Of a stretch of 15,462 nt of DNA, positions 1 to 8,128 are shown piece by piece. The stretch's first letter is position 1; each line of letters begins with the position of its first letter. Below the pieces are notes generated by a model. It worked only from the letters and a program-made list of their open reading frames with translations, was not told the origin of the DNA and searched no databases. The DNA comes from Candidatus Zixiibacteriota bacterium (GTDB lineage: Bacteria; Zixibacteria; MSB-5A5; GN15; JAAZOE01), in assembly GCA_030588275.1 (NCBI GenBank), contig JAUUYJ010000023.1, positions 1 to 15,462 on the forward strand. The letters are read 5' to 3'. The translations under genes were made by a program, and so were the position numbers.

Positions 1-1528
1 CACGCTTAACCAGAGAGGTATTATCGCCGGCGGCAATTCGTGGTCTCGTTTTTTTCCCAGGGGAATAAGATTTACCATCCAGAGTACCCGGGATAATAAT
101 TGATTTTCCAGCATAAATTCGGGAACGGCGACTGAGATTATTCGATTCGAAGATAGCATACTGCGACACGCCATATTTGGCCGCAATCGTCGAGACCGAC
201 TCTCCCCGTCTGATTTTATGCTTAACCCAACTGGTCTCCTGCGGAGATTTCAGTTTCGGTAATTCGGCCAGAAACCTCTCTTCGCTACCTTTCGGAATCC
301 GAAGTTGGTAATTTTGGGTTTGCGGTGGCGTGACATTCCGGAGCAGTTCCGGGTTGAGATCCTTAAGCACCGCAACGGTTGTACCGGATGCCTTGGCAAT
401 CGTTTTTAAGTCTAAACATTTCTTCAGCGAAATAACGTCGTACTCAACCGGATCATCATAATGGATATAGAATCCGTAAAGCTCCGGATTTCTGGCAATA
501 ATCGTCGCCGCCATATAAAACGGAACGTAATCCATTGTCTGCTTTTTCAGTTTCATATCCCAGAAATTTCTGGTTTTCTGACTCTTGATTGTCCGGTCAA
601 CTCGACCCGGACCACCATTGTAGGCGGCCAGCGCAAGTTCCCAATCGTCATATCTTTCGTAAAGAAATTTCAGAAAACGGGCGGCGGCATGGGTTGATTT
701 GACAAAATCGCGCCTTTCGTCATACCACCAATTTCGATTGAGATCGTACATCCGACCAGTCGAGGCAATAAACTGCCAGGGACCGCTGGCCCGTGCCCAG
801 GAGTATGCTTTGCAGTTGAACCCTGATTCAATAATCGGAAGAAATACAATATCAGACGGAACGCCATGTTCCTCCAATATTTCGACCATCATCGGGACAT
901 ACTTGCCGGATCGTTCCAGCCATTTGGTGAATGCTTCATGCCCAACCGTTTGAAAATAGATAATTGAGTTTTTGACCTTGTCATTTATAACAATCGGGAC
1001 GTTATAAGTAATCGGCTTCTCTTCCCCGCTGGTTTTAAGCTCGCCAAACTTGTTCATCCCACCAAACTGTTCTAAAAAAGCTGATGAGGTCGCATCTTCC
1101 GGGATATTCCCCAGAGATAAAAGCGTTAAGCGGTAATCAGCAACGATTTTTTCGAGAAGTGAAGCATACTTATGCGCTTCGGGTCCAACCGTGCTGGTAT
1201 CAATATCAAGATCGGCCAGTTGCCGTAAGGCTCGTTCAAGATAATATTGTGCCTCTTCCCAGTCCGCCTCCTGATTAGCCGCCACACCCTGAGCAAAGTA
1301 CTCTTCTGCCTGCCTTAGTTCACGCCAAATTTCATCATCAACGGCGTAAGCTGAGTCGGAGACAAATTCAATATTTCCCAGGATTTCGGCGACCGTATCG
1401 GTCACTACCGGGCGAACTTCTAAATGGTCTTGAGTTTGACTATCGCTTGAGCCATCATAGGTACTGGCTAAACAGAAAGAGCTTCCAAGGAGCAAACCGA
1501 AGACAAAAACCGATGAAATTATTTTCAA
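1..1528 (-). CDS. mltD: MltD-like membrane-associated lytic murein transglycosylase with LysM domain(s), C-terminus cut by window edge
   Basis: A family 1D lytic transglycosylase is expected to cleave the MurNAc-GlcNAc bond of periplasmic peptidoglycan, forming 1,6-anhydro ends. The frame is open from a TTG at 1528 to the edge (509 codons). TTG is the only start near the N-terminus: an in-frame TAA lies just upstream and AAAGG sits 7 bases before it. Residues 1-21 form a Sec signal peptide with a likely cut after C-L-A. The Cys at 19 does not sit in a good lipobox, so I do not call it a lipoprotein. Residues 68-140 look like a helical TPR-like hairpin. The SLT domain spans about 195-370, with catalytic Glu234 in 'LPIIESGFN', then 'ASGPWQF' and 'LAAYNGGPGRV'. 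A LysM-like segment follows at about 380-430, and a clear LysM near 437-482 ('VKHKIRRGES', 'IAAKYGVS'). A further LysM probably lies beyond the edge. It has its own promoter. Confidence 0.93.
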   Translation of the reverse strand, partial: MKIISSVFVFGLLLGSSFCLASTYDGSSDSQTQDHLEVRPVVTDTVAEILGNIEFVSDSAYAVDDEIWRELRQAEEYFAQGVAANQEADWEEAQYYLERALRQLADLDIDTSTVGPEAHKYASLLEKIVADYRLTLLSLGNIPEDATSSAFLEQFGGMNKFGELKTSGEEKPITYNVPIVINDKVKNSIIYFQTVGHEAFTKWLERSGKYVPMMVEILEEHGVPSDIVFLPIIESGFNCKAYSWARASGPWQFIASTGRMYDLNRNWWYDERRDFVKSTHAAARFLKFLYERYDDWELALAAYNGGPGRVDRTIKSQKTRNFWDMKLKKQTMDYVPFYMAATIIARNPELYGFYIHYDDPVEYDVISLKKCLDLKTIAKASGTTVAVLKDLNPELLRNVTPPQTQNYQLRIPKGSEERFLAELPKLKSPQETSWVKHKIRRGESVSTIAAKYGVSQYAIFESNNLSRRSRIYAGKSIIIPGTLDGKSYSPGKKTRPRIAAGDNTSLVKR

Positions 1529-1614
1529 GACAAAACCTTTATTAAAGTTTAATTCCCTTTAATTATCGGAAATATGAGACATTTCTTAAGGCTAATTTCC
1601 ATCTAACCCGTTGA

Positions 1615-1643
1615 TATATAGACATTCACAAAAAGCGTGTCAA
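1615..1643 (-). promoter_or_regulatory. sigma70-type promoter of the mltD-like gene
   Basis: Read on the minus strand, a perfect -35 box TTGACA (1643-1638) is followed by a 17-base spacer and a -10 box TATATA (1620-1615). This predicts a transcription start near 1608 and a leader of about 80 bases before the TTG start at 1528. The -35 box lies only 18 bases past the miaA stop codon. I see no convincing terminator between the two genes, so mltD may also receive read-through from the upstream operon. Confidence 0.8.
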
Positions 1644-1660
1644 GTTTTTTATAATACGGA

Positions 1661-2641
1661 TCAACTCCAGAATTGTTCAATAATTTGATCCGCCTCTTCA
1701 AACGCCTCAGAACCAAACCGCTCAATCTGAGTGATATTTCTGACCGAACGAAACCAGGTAAACTGCCTTTTGGCATATCGGCGGCTGTTCTGCTTGATCA
1801 GTTCGATAGCCCGATCAAGCGAGATGGCTCCATCGAGATGGTCGATGATCTCAGAATATCCGACAATTTTTTTATCTCTTAAAGCTTCTCCAATCGGCAG
1901 CCGGTAAATTTCCCGAACTTCATCGAGCAATCCATGCGCGATCATCAAATCAACCCGGTCATCGATTTTCTTATACAACTGGTTGCGGTTAGGAAGCAGT
2001 ACTATTTGGAGAAACTTGAAATTATCATTGATCGGCTTGGTAGTTTTTTTCAATTCTGTTTTGGATTTTCCGGTCAGATAATATATTTCAAGAGCACGTA
2101 TGACCTTAATCATATTATGAGAATGAATCGCCTCCGCTTCTGTCGGATCAACCTCAGCCAGCATCCGATGGATATGACTCGGGCCATGCTCGGCCGCCAG
2201 CGCAATCAGGCGCTGTCGATAATCCATATCCTCTTCGGGAACTTCAAAGATGCCATCGATCAAAGCCCTTAAATATAGACCAGTACCGCCGCAAATGATT
2301 ACATTTCTGTTCTGACCTTCAAGTTGATTTATAATCTCGCCGGCCCGTTCGACAAACCTGATTGCGGTAAAGCGTTCGGTCAGCTCGCATGAACCCATCA
2401 GGTGATGGGTGACACCCTGTTGATCTTCGACAGAGAGACGGTCTGTCCCTATTTTTATTGGTTGGTAAATCTGCCGGGAGTCGGCTGAGATGATCTCAGC
2501 TTGATATTTCTGTGCCAGCCTGAGTGACAAAGTCGATTTTTCTGAGCCGGTCGGTCCACAGACAACGACAATCTTTATATCATTGGTTTTTGAAATTCTC
2601 TCAGGTTCGGCCAAAACGACTATCCAGTTCCTCAAGGCCAA
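1661..2641 (-). CDS. miaA: tRNA dimethylallyltransferase MiaA, with an altered Walker A motif and uncertain start
   Basis: MiaA transfers a dimethylallyl group from DMAPP to N6 of A37 in tRNAs that read UNN codons. Family motifs are in order (numbering from the TTG at 2641): P-loop at 29-36, 'SADSRQIY' at 52-59, 'THHLMG' at 78-83, 'GGTGLYLRALIDG' at 118-130, 'VIRALEIYYLTGK' at 180-192 and 'KRQFTWFR' at 291-298. Length is normal for the family. Two things are odd. The P-loop reads GPTGSEKS, where the family has Gly before the catalytic Lys; codon 34 is GAA. There is also no in-frame ATG: the candidates are TTG at 2641, 2635 and 2614, all inside the end of mutL, whose stop is at 2603-2601. An ATG at 2583-2581 sits one base out of frame just before the conserved 'IKIVVVCGPTG', so a one-base sequence error or a degraded start is possible. 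It is the last gene of the lapA-miaA run. Confidence 0.93.
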   Translation of the reverse strand: MALRNWIVVLAEPERISKTNDIKIVVVCGPTGSEKSTLSLRLAQKYQAEIISADSRQIYQPIKIGTDRLSVEDQQGVTHHLMGSCELTERFTAIRFVERAGEIINQLEGQNRNVIICGGTGLYLRALIDGIFEVPEEDMDYRQRLIALAAEHGPSHIHRMLAEVDPTEAEAIHSHNMIKVIRALEIYYLTGKSKTELKKTTKPINDNFKFLQIVLLPNRNQLYKKIDDRVDLMIAHGLLDEVREIYRLPIGEALRDKKIVGYSEIIDHLDGAISLDRAIELIKQNSRRYAKRQFTWFRSVRNITQIERFGSEAFEEADQIIEQFWS

Positions 2642-4493
2642 TCTTTATAAATGTCGGGCGGCCATGCGGACAGCAAAACGGATTGTTGGTTGCAAACAGA
2701 TCGGCCACCAACCCTTTGACTTCCTCTGGTCCGAGCCGGTCTCCGGCCATTACCGCCGCGCGGCAGGCCATCGATTGCGCTACTGATTTAATCAGGTCTC
2801 CACCCGCTTTATCAAGAGCACCGATGTCGTCAAGCAAACGACGCATTATCCGAACCGGAGAATTATCCCTGAAAACCGGTGGCATGCCATTGACGATCAC
2901 CGAGCGTTGACCAAACGGTTCAACCTCAAATCCTAACTTATCCAATACTGCACGACTATTTTCAAAAGTTATAAACTCCTCAGCAGAAAGCTCGATTGTC
3001 TCAGGAAAAAGTGTTTTTTGCGACAGCCCGCTCCCCTTTTCAACCTCCTCCAAAGCCGATTCGTACAACACCCGCTCATGAGCGGCATGCTGATCGACCA
3101 CATACAGGGCACCACGAATCGTAATAATCAGGTAGGTTCGACCAGATTTCCCCAGGTACTCGACATCTTCCCGTTTCGGTAAATCCGATTTTGGTGGCGG
3201 CTGGTATTGATCGGAAGAGGTTATTGAATCGACCACCGGACGACTGTTGTCGCATCCCCCGCCCCCGGAAGATGAAAATTGATTGTCTGGAAGCGAAGGG
3301 GATGCCCCGCTTGGGGCAACCGGCTTATTTATAGATAGCGGTGCATGGGAAAAGATATCAGCCGTTTGTGACAGGTTACCAGATTGGTTGAAGTTACCGC
3401 CTGAATGAGGCCGATACCGACCACCGCCGTCCATTCCAGATCGACTTCCAAATTGGCTTGAGGAATCTGAGGGAACCATACGCCAATCGCGCAACGCTTT
3501 CTTAACGATCCGATACAGATTATCATGCACAGCTCGCTCATTTGATAAGCGAACTTCTGCCTTTGTCGGATGAACATTGACATCAAGGTTGGAGCTATCA
3601 ATCGTCAAAAACAGAACTGCCAGCGGAAACCGCCCACCCGGTAAAAACTCTCCGTATCCGGCAGTGACGGCATGAATAATAGATGATGATGAAACCGATC
3701 GACCGTTTATGAAAAGGCAGATGCGGGTTCGATCATGACGGGCCAGATCGGGATGCGCCAAATAAACCAGATAGGAGACATCGGATAGTTCGACATCATA
3801 CTCGACAACGCCATCTGTCTTAAGCCCAAACAACGAGGCCATCCGTTCGGCGACCGGCTGGTTGTGAGGCAAGCGAAATATCTGGCGATCATTCAGATTC
3901 AGACTTATTGCCGCAGAAGGCTTTCCCAAAGCCATCCGTTCGGCGGCCCTAACAATTTGGCGCGACTCCGTCGTTTCCGCCTTCAGGAATTTACGGCGAG
4001 CCGGTGTGTTAAAAAACAGGTGGGAAATCTCAATTTTGGTACCAACCGGTGCAGAGACCGGCCGCCTTTGGATCTCCTGCCCCCCTTCATAAATAATCTG
4101 CGTTCCGGCTTCTTCTGAAAAATGACGCGTTGTTAATGACAGATGAGAAACCGACGCAATTGATGGCAAAGCTTCACCTCGGAAGCCAAATGAATTTACG
4201 GCAAAGAGGTCATCGACGGAATTTATTTTGCTGGTGGCATGACGACTGAATGCCAGGTCGATCTGATCTGATTTTATACCGGTGCCATTATCGGTTACCG
4301 AAATAAAGGTCGTCCCGGCTTTGCGGGCAATAATTTCAATCGTGTCGGCGCCGGCATCAAGCGAATTTTCAACCATCTCTTTGATAACCGAGGCTGGTCT
4401 CTCGACCACTTCACCAGCCGCAATTTTGTTTACCAAACTGCGATCCAACTGGCGGATTGGTGAACCGAATCTATCGTCAGAAAAGTCAGTCAT
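2601..4493 (-). CDS. mutL: DNA mismatch repair protein MutL with C-terminal endonuclease motif
   Basis: MutL couples mismatch recognition by MutS to strand cutting and excision. The GHKL ATPase domain shows motif I with Glu39 and Asn43 ('KEMVENSLDAGA'), motif II 'DNGTGI' at 68-73, motif III 'GFRGEALPSIASVS' at 103-116, and 'FFNTPARRKFLK' at 160-171. The transducer domain carries 'DVNVHPTKAEVR' at 304-315. Residues 341-440 are a Ser/Gly/Pro-rich, probably disordered linker. The C-terminal dimerisation domain has the metal-binding endonuclease motif DQHA-X2-E-X4-E at 467-478, 'ACRAA' at 576-580, 'CPHGRP' at 608-613 and a terminal 'FGR' at 627-629. This pattern belongs to MutL proteins of bacteria without MutH. 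The length of 630 residues is typical. The ATG at 4493 overlaps the mutS stop by 8 bases (ATGACTGA) and has no clear Shine-Dalgarno, which suggests translational coupling. Confidence 0.97.
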   Translation of the reverse strand: MTDFSDDRFGSPIRQLDRSLVNKIAAGEVVERPASVIKEMVENSLDAGADTIEIIARKAGTTFISVTDNGTGIKSDQIDLAFSRHATSKINSVDDLFAVNSFGFRGEALPSIASVSHLSLTTRHFSEEAGTQIIYEGGQEIQRRPVSAPVGTKIEISHLFFNTPARRKFLKAETTESRQIVRAAERMALGKPSAAISLNLNDRQIFRLPHNQPVAERMASLFGLKTDGVVEYDVELSDVSYLVYLAHPDLARHDRTRICLFINGRSVSSSSIIHAVTAGYGEFLPGGRFPLAVLFLTIDSSNLDVNVHPTKAEVRLSNERAVHDNLYRIVKKALRDWRMVPSDSSSQFGSRSGMDGGGRYRPHSGGNFNQSGNLSQTADIFSHAPLSINKPVAPSGASPSLPDNQFSSSGGGGCDNSRPVVDSITSSDQYQPPPKSDLPKREDVEYLGKSGRTYLIITIRGALYVVDQHAAHERVLYESALEEVEKGSGLSQKTLFPETIELSAEEFITFENSRAVLDKLGFEVEPFGQRSVIVNGMPPVFRDNSPVRIMRRLLDDIGALDKAGGDLIKSVAQSMACRAAVMAGDRLGPEEVKGLVADLFATNNPFCCPHGRPTFIKIGLEELDSRFGRT

Positions 4494-7131
4494 GATTAAG
4501 GTCGTTTTTTAGGGTGGATAGAATTTTAATTGCTTCCAGCGGAGTAAGATTATCGATATCAATCTCTCTTATTTTCCCCTCAAGTTCGGATGGTACCATA
4601 TCAGAAGGCTGATCAAAAAGGGAGGTTTGGTTCAGCTTGACATGAACCCCCTGAGCCAACTCGGATTTGGCAAATTCCCCCGACTCCAACAGACGCAATA
4701 TTTCCCGTGCTCGACCTATCGTTTTGGTTGGCAAACCGGCCAAACGAGCCACTTCAATTCCGTATGAATCGTCGCATCCCCCCGGAATAACCTGATGCAA
4801 AAAGACAACCTCCTTGCCCCACTTCTTAACCGTGACCTGAAAATTTTTGATATTTGGAAAAATTCCGGCCAATCCGGTCATCTCATGATAATGGGTCGCA
4901 AACAGCGTCCGTGGGGTCCCCTGAGGATGTTTATAAATTGATTCGGCGACTGACCAGGCAACCGAGAGTCCGTCAAAAGTTGAAGTTCCTCGCCCGACCT
5001 CATCCAGAAGTAAAAGTGAGTGCTCGGTTTGATTATTGAGAATGTTGGCCGTCTCCACCATTTCGACTAAGAAGGTTGATTGTCCACGCGTCAAGCTGTC
5101 GGTCGCACCAACCCGAGTGAAGACACGATCGACAATACCGATCTCCGCTTTTTCAGCAGGCACGTATGAACCAATCTGGGCTAAGATTACGATCAGCCCG
5201 GTCTGCCTCAGCCAGGTTGATTTACCCGACATGTTTGGCCCGGTCAGGATAATTATTGAGGTTCCATCCTCCTTGAGGATAATATCGTTGGCGACAAAAT
5301 TACCCGGTCCCAAAATCTGAGCGATCACCGGATGGGCTCCTTGAATAATTTCCATATCCCGATTATTCTGCAAAACCGGCCTGACATATCTTTGTTCGCG
5401 AGCTAACTGGGCCAATCCATTGACCAGATCAATCTCGGCCAAGAAATCGGCTGCAGACATTAGATGCGGCAGGCTGACGGTCAGCTCGTCGGTGAACTGA
5501 TGGTACAGCTCCTCTTCCAAACGATTGATCTTCTCTTCCGCTTCGATTATTAGTGCTTCCCGCTCCTTCATCCCCTCGGTAATATATCGTTCGGCATTGA
5601 CGAGGGTTTGTTTGCGGATGTAATCGTCGGGGACTTTGTCGGAATGAGTGCGAGTCACCTCGATGTAATAACCAAAGACTTTGTTGAATCCAACTTTGAG
5701 AGAAGATATCCCGGTTCGTTGCTTTTCCGATTGTGCCAACGATGCAATATATTCGCGGGCATCCTTAATGGAGTCGTTGAGGTCGTCAAGCTTGGTTGAA
5801 TATCTATTTTTGAAAATACCGCCACCTGACGCGGAAAGCGGGGCATCATCTTTTATGGCTTGGTTGATTTTATCAGACACCTGCATTAAATTGGGCAGAT
5901 TTTTTATTATCGATTTGAGTAATGGTGCGTGACAGTCAGTCACCAAGCGTTTGATTTGGTGAGCAATTGTAACAGCATCTCTAATTGCCAGGAGGGTCCG
6001 AGGGTTGGCTCGTGCCATCCCCAGCCGCCCGGCCAGCCGCTCCAGATCGGGAATTTTTTTAAACAGACCCGCAAGTGCATCACACAGTTCACCATTCCCA
6101 AATAACTCGGTAACACCATCAAGACGATAATTAATTTTTTCCGGCTCGATAAATGGTGCCGCCAATGATCGACGTAAGCGTCTGGCACCAGCGGATGAAC
6201 CGGTGCGATTAACAGCCCAGAAAAAAGAATGCTTCTCCTCACCGGTTGACAAGTTATAGAAAAGCTCCAGATTACGGACCGTTGCCGAATCAAGTATCAT
6301 CCGTTGGTCCGCCTGACCAACTTTTATGGATGTGATATGATCCAACCGGTCCTGCTTGTTATCCTGAAGATATTTTAAAATTGCACCAGCCGCCGAAACC
6401 GCCAGCTTCATCCCCCTAAGTCCAAATCCATCCAAAGTTGAGATCGAAAAAAATCGACATAAATTAGCCGATCCGATCCGTTGATCAAAATAGATCGGTT
6501 CCAATGGTGTCAAGGTACCACCGGTCGCACCTTGCCCAAAGCCAGAACCGTTGGTAATTCGACTGGGATCAAATCTGTTTTTGTCTTTCTTTTCATCCTG
6601 CTGTGGATATAAAACTTCACGAGCCGAAAGCATCCCCAAGCGGTCTATTACAACATCCGCATCATCCTCAATTACCGAAAAATTCCCAGTCGATAACTCC
6701 AGCGTAGCCAACCCCATCTGCTTTGAGGTTCCGCATATGGCCGCCAGGATAGAATCTTGTGTCGGTGTCAACCCGATCTCTGATGTGACCGTCCCGGGAG
6801 TAATGATCTCAACAATATCACGCTTGACAATCCCTTTCGCCTTTTTGGGATCTTCTACCTGCTCGCAAATGACCACTTTCTTACCTGCCGCAATCAATCG
6901 GGGTAAATATTTTTCCAGAGCATGATGCGGCAGACCACAAAGCGGAATAGAATTCTCCTTGTCACCAGAACGTGAAGTCAGGGTAATCCCTAAAATAGGA
7001 GCCGCTTCCAAAGCATCATCACCAAACATTTCGTAGAAATCACCCATACGAAAAAACAGAATTTTGTCAGGATGCTTTTCTTTAAAGCTCAAAAACTGGC
7101 GCATCATTGGTGTTGGATGATCACTTTTCAT
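4486..7131 (-). CDS. mutS: DNA mismatch repair ATPase MutS
   Basis: MutS binds mismatches and small loops and, with ATP, recruits MutL. From the start chosen the protein has 881 residues, normal for MutS1. The mismatch-recognition domain carries the Phe-X-Glu motif within 'GDFYEMF' (Phe32, Glu34). The connector, lever and clamp region follows. The ABC-type ATPase has Walker A 'GPNMSGKST' (Lys637), Walker B 'LLLLDEVGRGTSTFDG' (Asp710, Glu711) and the histidine-switch region 'FATHYHEMT'. A longer frame reaches a GTG at 7164, but family proteins begin close to 'TPMMRQFL', and two adjacent ATGs at 7134 and 7131 fit better. AAGG at 7141-7138 lies 3 bases from the first and 6 from the second, so I prefer 7131. 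Either ATG lies just inside the end of the SPOR gene, whose stop is at 7123-7121. Confidence 0.97.
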   Translation of the reverse strand: MKSDHPTPMMRQFLSFKEKHPDKILFFRMGDFYEMFGDDALEAAPILGITLTSRSGDKENSIPLCGLPHHALEKYLPRLIAAGKKVVICEQVEDPKKAKGIVKRDIVEIITPGTVTSEIGLTPTQDSILAAICGTSKQMGLATLELSTGNFSVIEDDADVVIDRLGMLSAREVLYPQQDEKKDKNRFDPSRITNGSGFGQGATGGTLTPLEPIYFDQRIGSANLCRFFSISTLDGFGLRGMKLAVSAAGAILKYLQDNKQDRLDHITSIKVGQADQRMILDSATVRNLELFYNLSTGEEKHSFFWAVNRTGSSAGARRLRRSLAAPFIEPEKINYRLDGVTELFGNGELCDALAGLFKKIPDLERLAGRLGMARANPRTLLAIRDAVTIAHQIKRLVTDCHAPLLKSIIKNLPNLMQVSDKINQAIKDDAPLSASGGGIFKNRYSTKLDDLNDSIKDAREYIASLAQSEKQRTGISSLKVGFNKVFGYYIEVTRTHSDKVPDDYIRKQTLVNAERYITEGMKEREALIIEAEEKINRLEEELYHQFTDELTVSLPHLMSAADFLAEIDLVNGLAQLAREQRYVRPVLQNNRDMEIIQGAHPVIAQILGPGNFVANDIILKEDGTSIIILTGPNMSGKSTWLRQTGLIVILAQIGSYVPAEKAEIGIVDRVFTRVGATDSLTRGQSTFLVEMVETANILNNQTEHSLLLLDEVGRGTSTFDGLSVAWSVAESIYKHPQGTPRTLFATHYHEMTGLAGIFPNIKNFQVTVKKWGKEVVFLHQVIPGGCDDSYGIEVARLAGLPTKTIGRAREILRLLESGEFAKSELAQGVHVKLNQTSLFDQPSDMVPSELEGKIREIDIDNLTPLEAIKILSTLKNDLNHD

Positions 7132-8128
7132 CATTGACCTTGATCTCAAAAATCTGATTCTCACCCATTTCCAATTTCGCTTTGGCGATTTGCGCTTCTT
7201 TTAACGTATCAAATTTTCCGGCCATCGGTACGTAGTACGATTTACCCGATATTTTGAGTTTTTTTATTTCAGTTTTATAGCCATATCCCTTCATCCGGTC
7301 GGCCATTTTCTTGGCATTACCCTTTTGGGAAAAGACACCAACCTTGATTGAATATGTAATCCCCTCAATTTTTTCACGAGCCTCTCGCCCGCTGGTCCGG
7401 TCGGATACCTGCTTAAGTTCGATAAGCAGATCACTCTGTCCGATAGCAAACGGATACTGCTCACGAAGGATGTTGTAGTTTAACAAAGCCCGATCTGACT
7501 CCCCCCGTATAAGGGCAATCCGAGCCATAAGAATTAAAGCTGTAGGAGTTAAATCGTCATTGGCCGAATTACTTATTCGGCGACAGATTGTCGTCGTCGT
7601 CTTAAAATGTTTCCGTCCAAAAGCTTGATATGCCTTCGCCACGCGAGCATACAACCCGGTATATTCACCGGGATATTGATCAATCAAAAGATCATAATAC
7701 CTTTTCTGCTCTTTCCCGCCAGTTGCACTGGAGGCGGCCATCAAAGCCAAAATTTTATCCCGCAACGGGCTGTCTTCCCAGTTATCCAGGAATTCATTCC
7801 CACTCCGTAAAACCTGGCCATAATTTCCGGCGGCAAAATCAAGTTGCAGAAGATGAAATTTTGCCATCGGGAGGTACTTTCCATCGATGTCAGATTTAAT
7901 CGCCGCTTCAAAAAAAGCCCTCGCTCTGGAACCGCTGACTTCAAAAAGGGCCGCCAAAAAGAGTCGGTTGCCATCTCGCACCGTTGTTGAGGGCAGACGA
8001 TGCAGTTTGGTTTCTGCCTCTTTCAATTTTCCCTGAATGAATTTATCGTAAATAGCATCGACCCGGTCGTCAGCCGAGGCAATTGAAATAGAAAGCATCA
8101 ATAGAATAAATAATGATCTGAGTTTCAT
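7121..8128 (-). CDS. Periplasmic TPR-like protein with C-terminal SPOR domain
   Basis: Residues 1-19 form a Sec signal peptide ('ASA' before DD), so the protein should be exported. Residues 20-235 are alpha-helical and resemble TPR/Sel1-like repeats (for example 'IQGKLKEAETKL', 'LDFAAGNYGQVL', 'IALIRGESDRALLNYN'). Residues 258-331 form a SPOR-like domain: 'YSIKVGVFSQKGNAKKMAD' is followed by 'YYVPMAGKFDTLKEAQIAKAKL', the usual beta-alpha-beta-beta-alpha-beta arrangement. SPOR domains are known to bind glycan strands stripped of stem peptides at septa, which suggests a role in division or cell-wall remodelling. That role is an inference. The ATG at 8128 overlaps the lapB stop by 4 bases (ATGA) with no evident Shine-Dalgarno. 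A specific gene name cannot be assigned. The SPOR call is firmer than the TPR one. Confidence 0.85.
   Translation of the reverse strand: MKLRSLFILLMLSISIASADDRVDAIYDKFIQGKLKEAETKLHRLPSTTVRDGNRLFLAALFEVSGSRARAFFEAAIKSDIDGKYLPMAKFHLLQLDFAAGNYGQVLRSGNEFLDNWEDSPLRDKILALMAASSATGGKEQKRYYDLLIDQYPGEYTGLYARVAKAYQAFGRKHFKTTTTICRRISNSANDDLTPTALILMARIALIRGESDRALLNYNILREQYPFAIGQSDLLIELKQVSDRTSGREAREKIEGITYSIKVGVFSQKGNAKKMADRMKGYGYKTEIKKLKISGKSYYVPMAGKFDTLKEAQIAKAKLEMGENQIFEIKVNDEK

Noticed and set aside
461..1278. Several plus-strand open frames of 60-85 codons at the left end
   Set aside because: They lie opposite the MltD-like gene, which has an intact catalytic domain over the same bases. They are shadows.
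1621..1643. Possible hairpin between miaA and mltD (GACA...TGTC) as a terminator
   Set aside because: Only four outer pairs match cleanly and no T-tract follows. The bases are better explained as the promoter -35 box and spacer.
3180..3470. Low-complexity stretch inside mutL as a possible insertion
   Set aside because: It matches the variable linker between the ATPase and C-terminal domains of MutL, the frame is intact, and there are no flanking repeats.
7135..7164. GTG start for mutS at 7164 giving 11 more residues
   Set aside because: The extra Arg-rich residues overlap the SPOR coding sequence and are not typical of MutS, and AAGG is well placed for the ATG at 7131.
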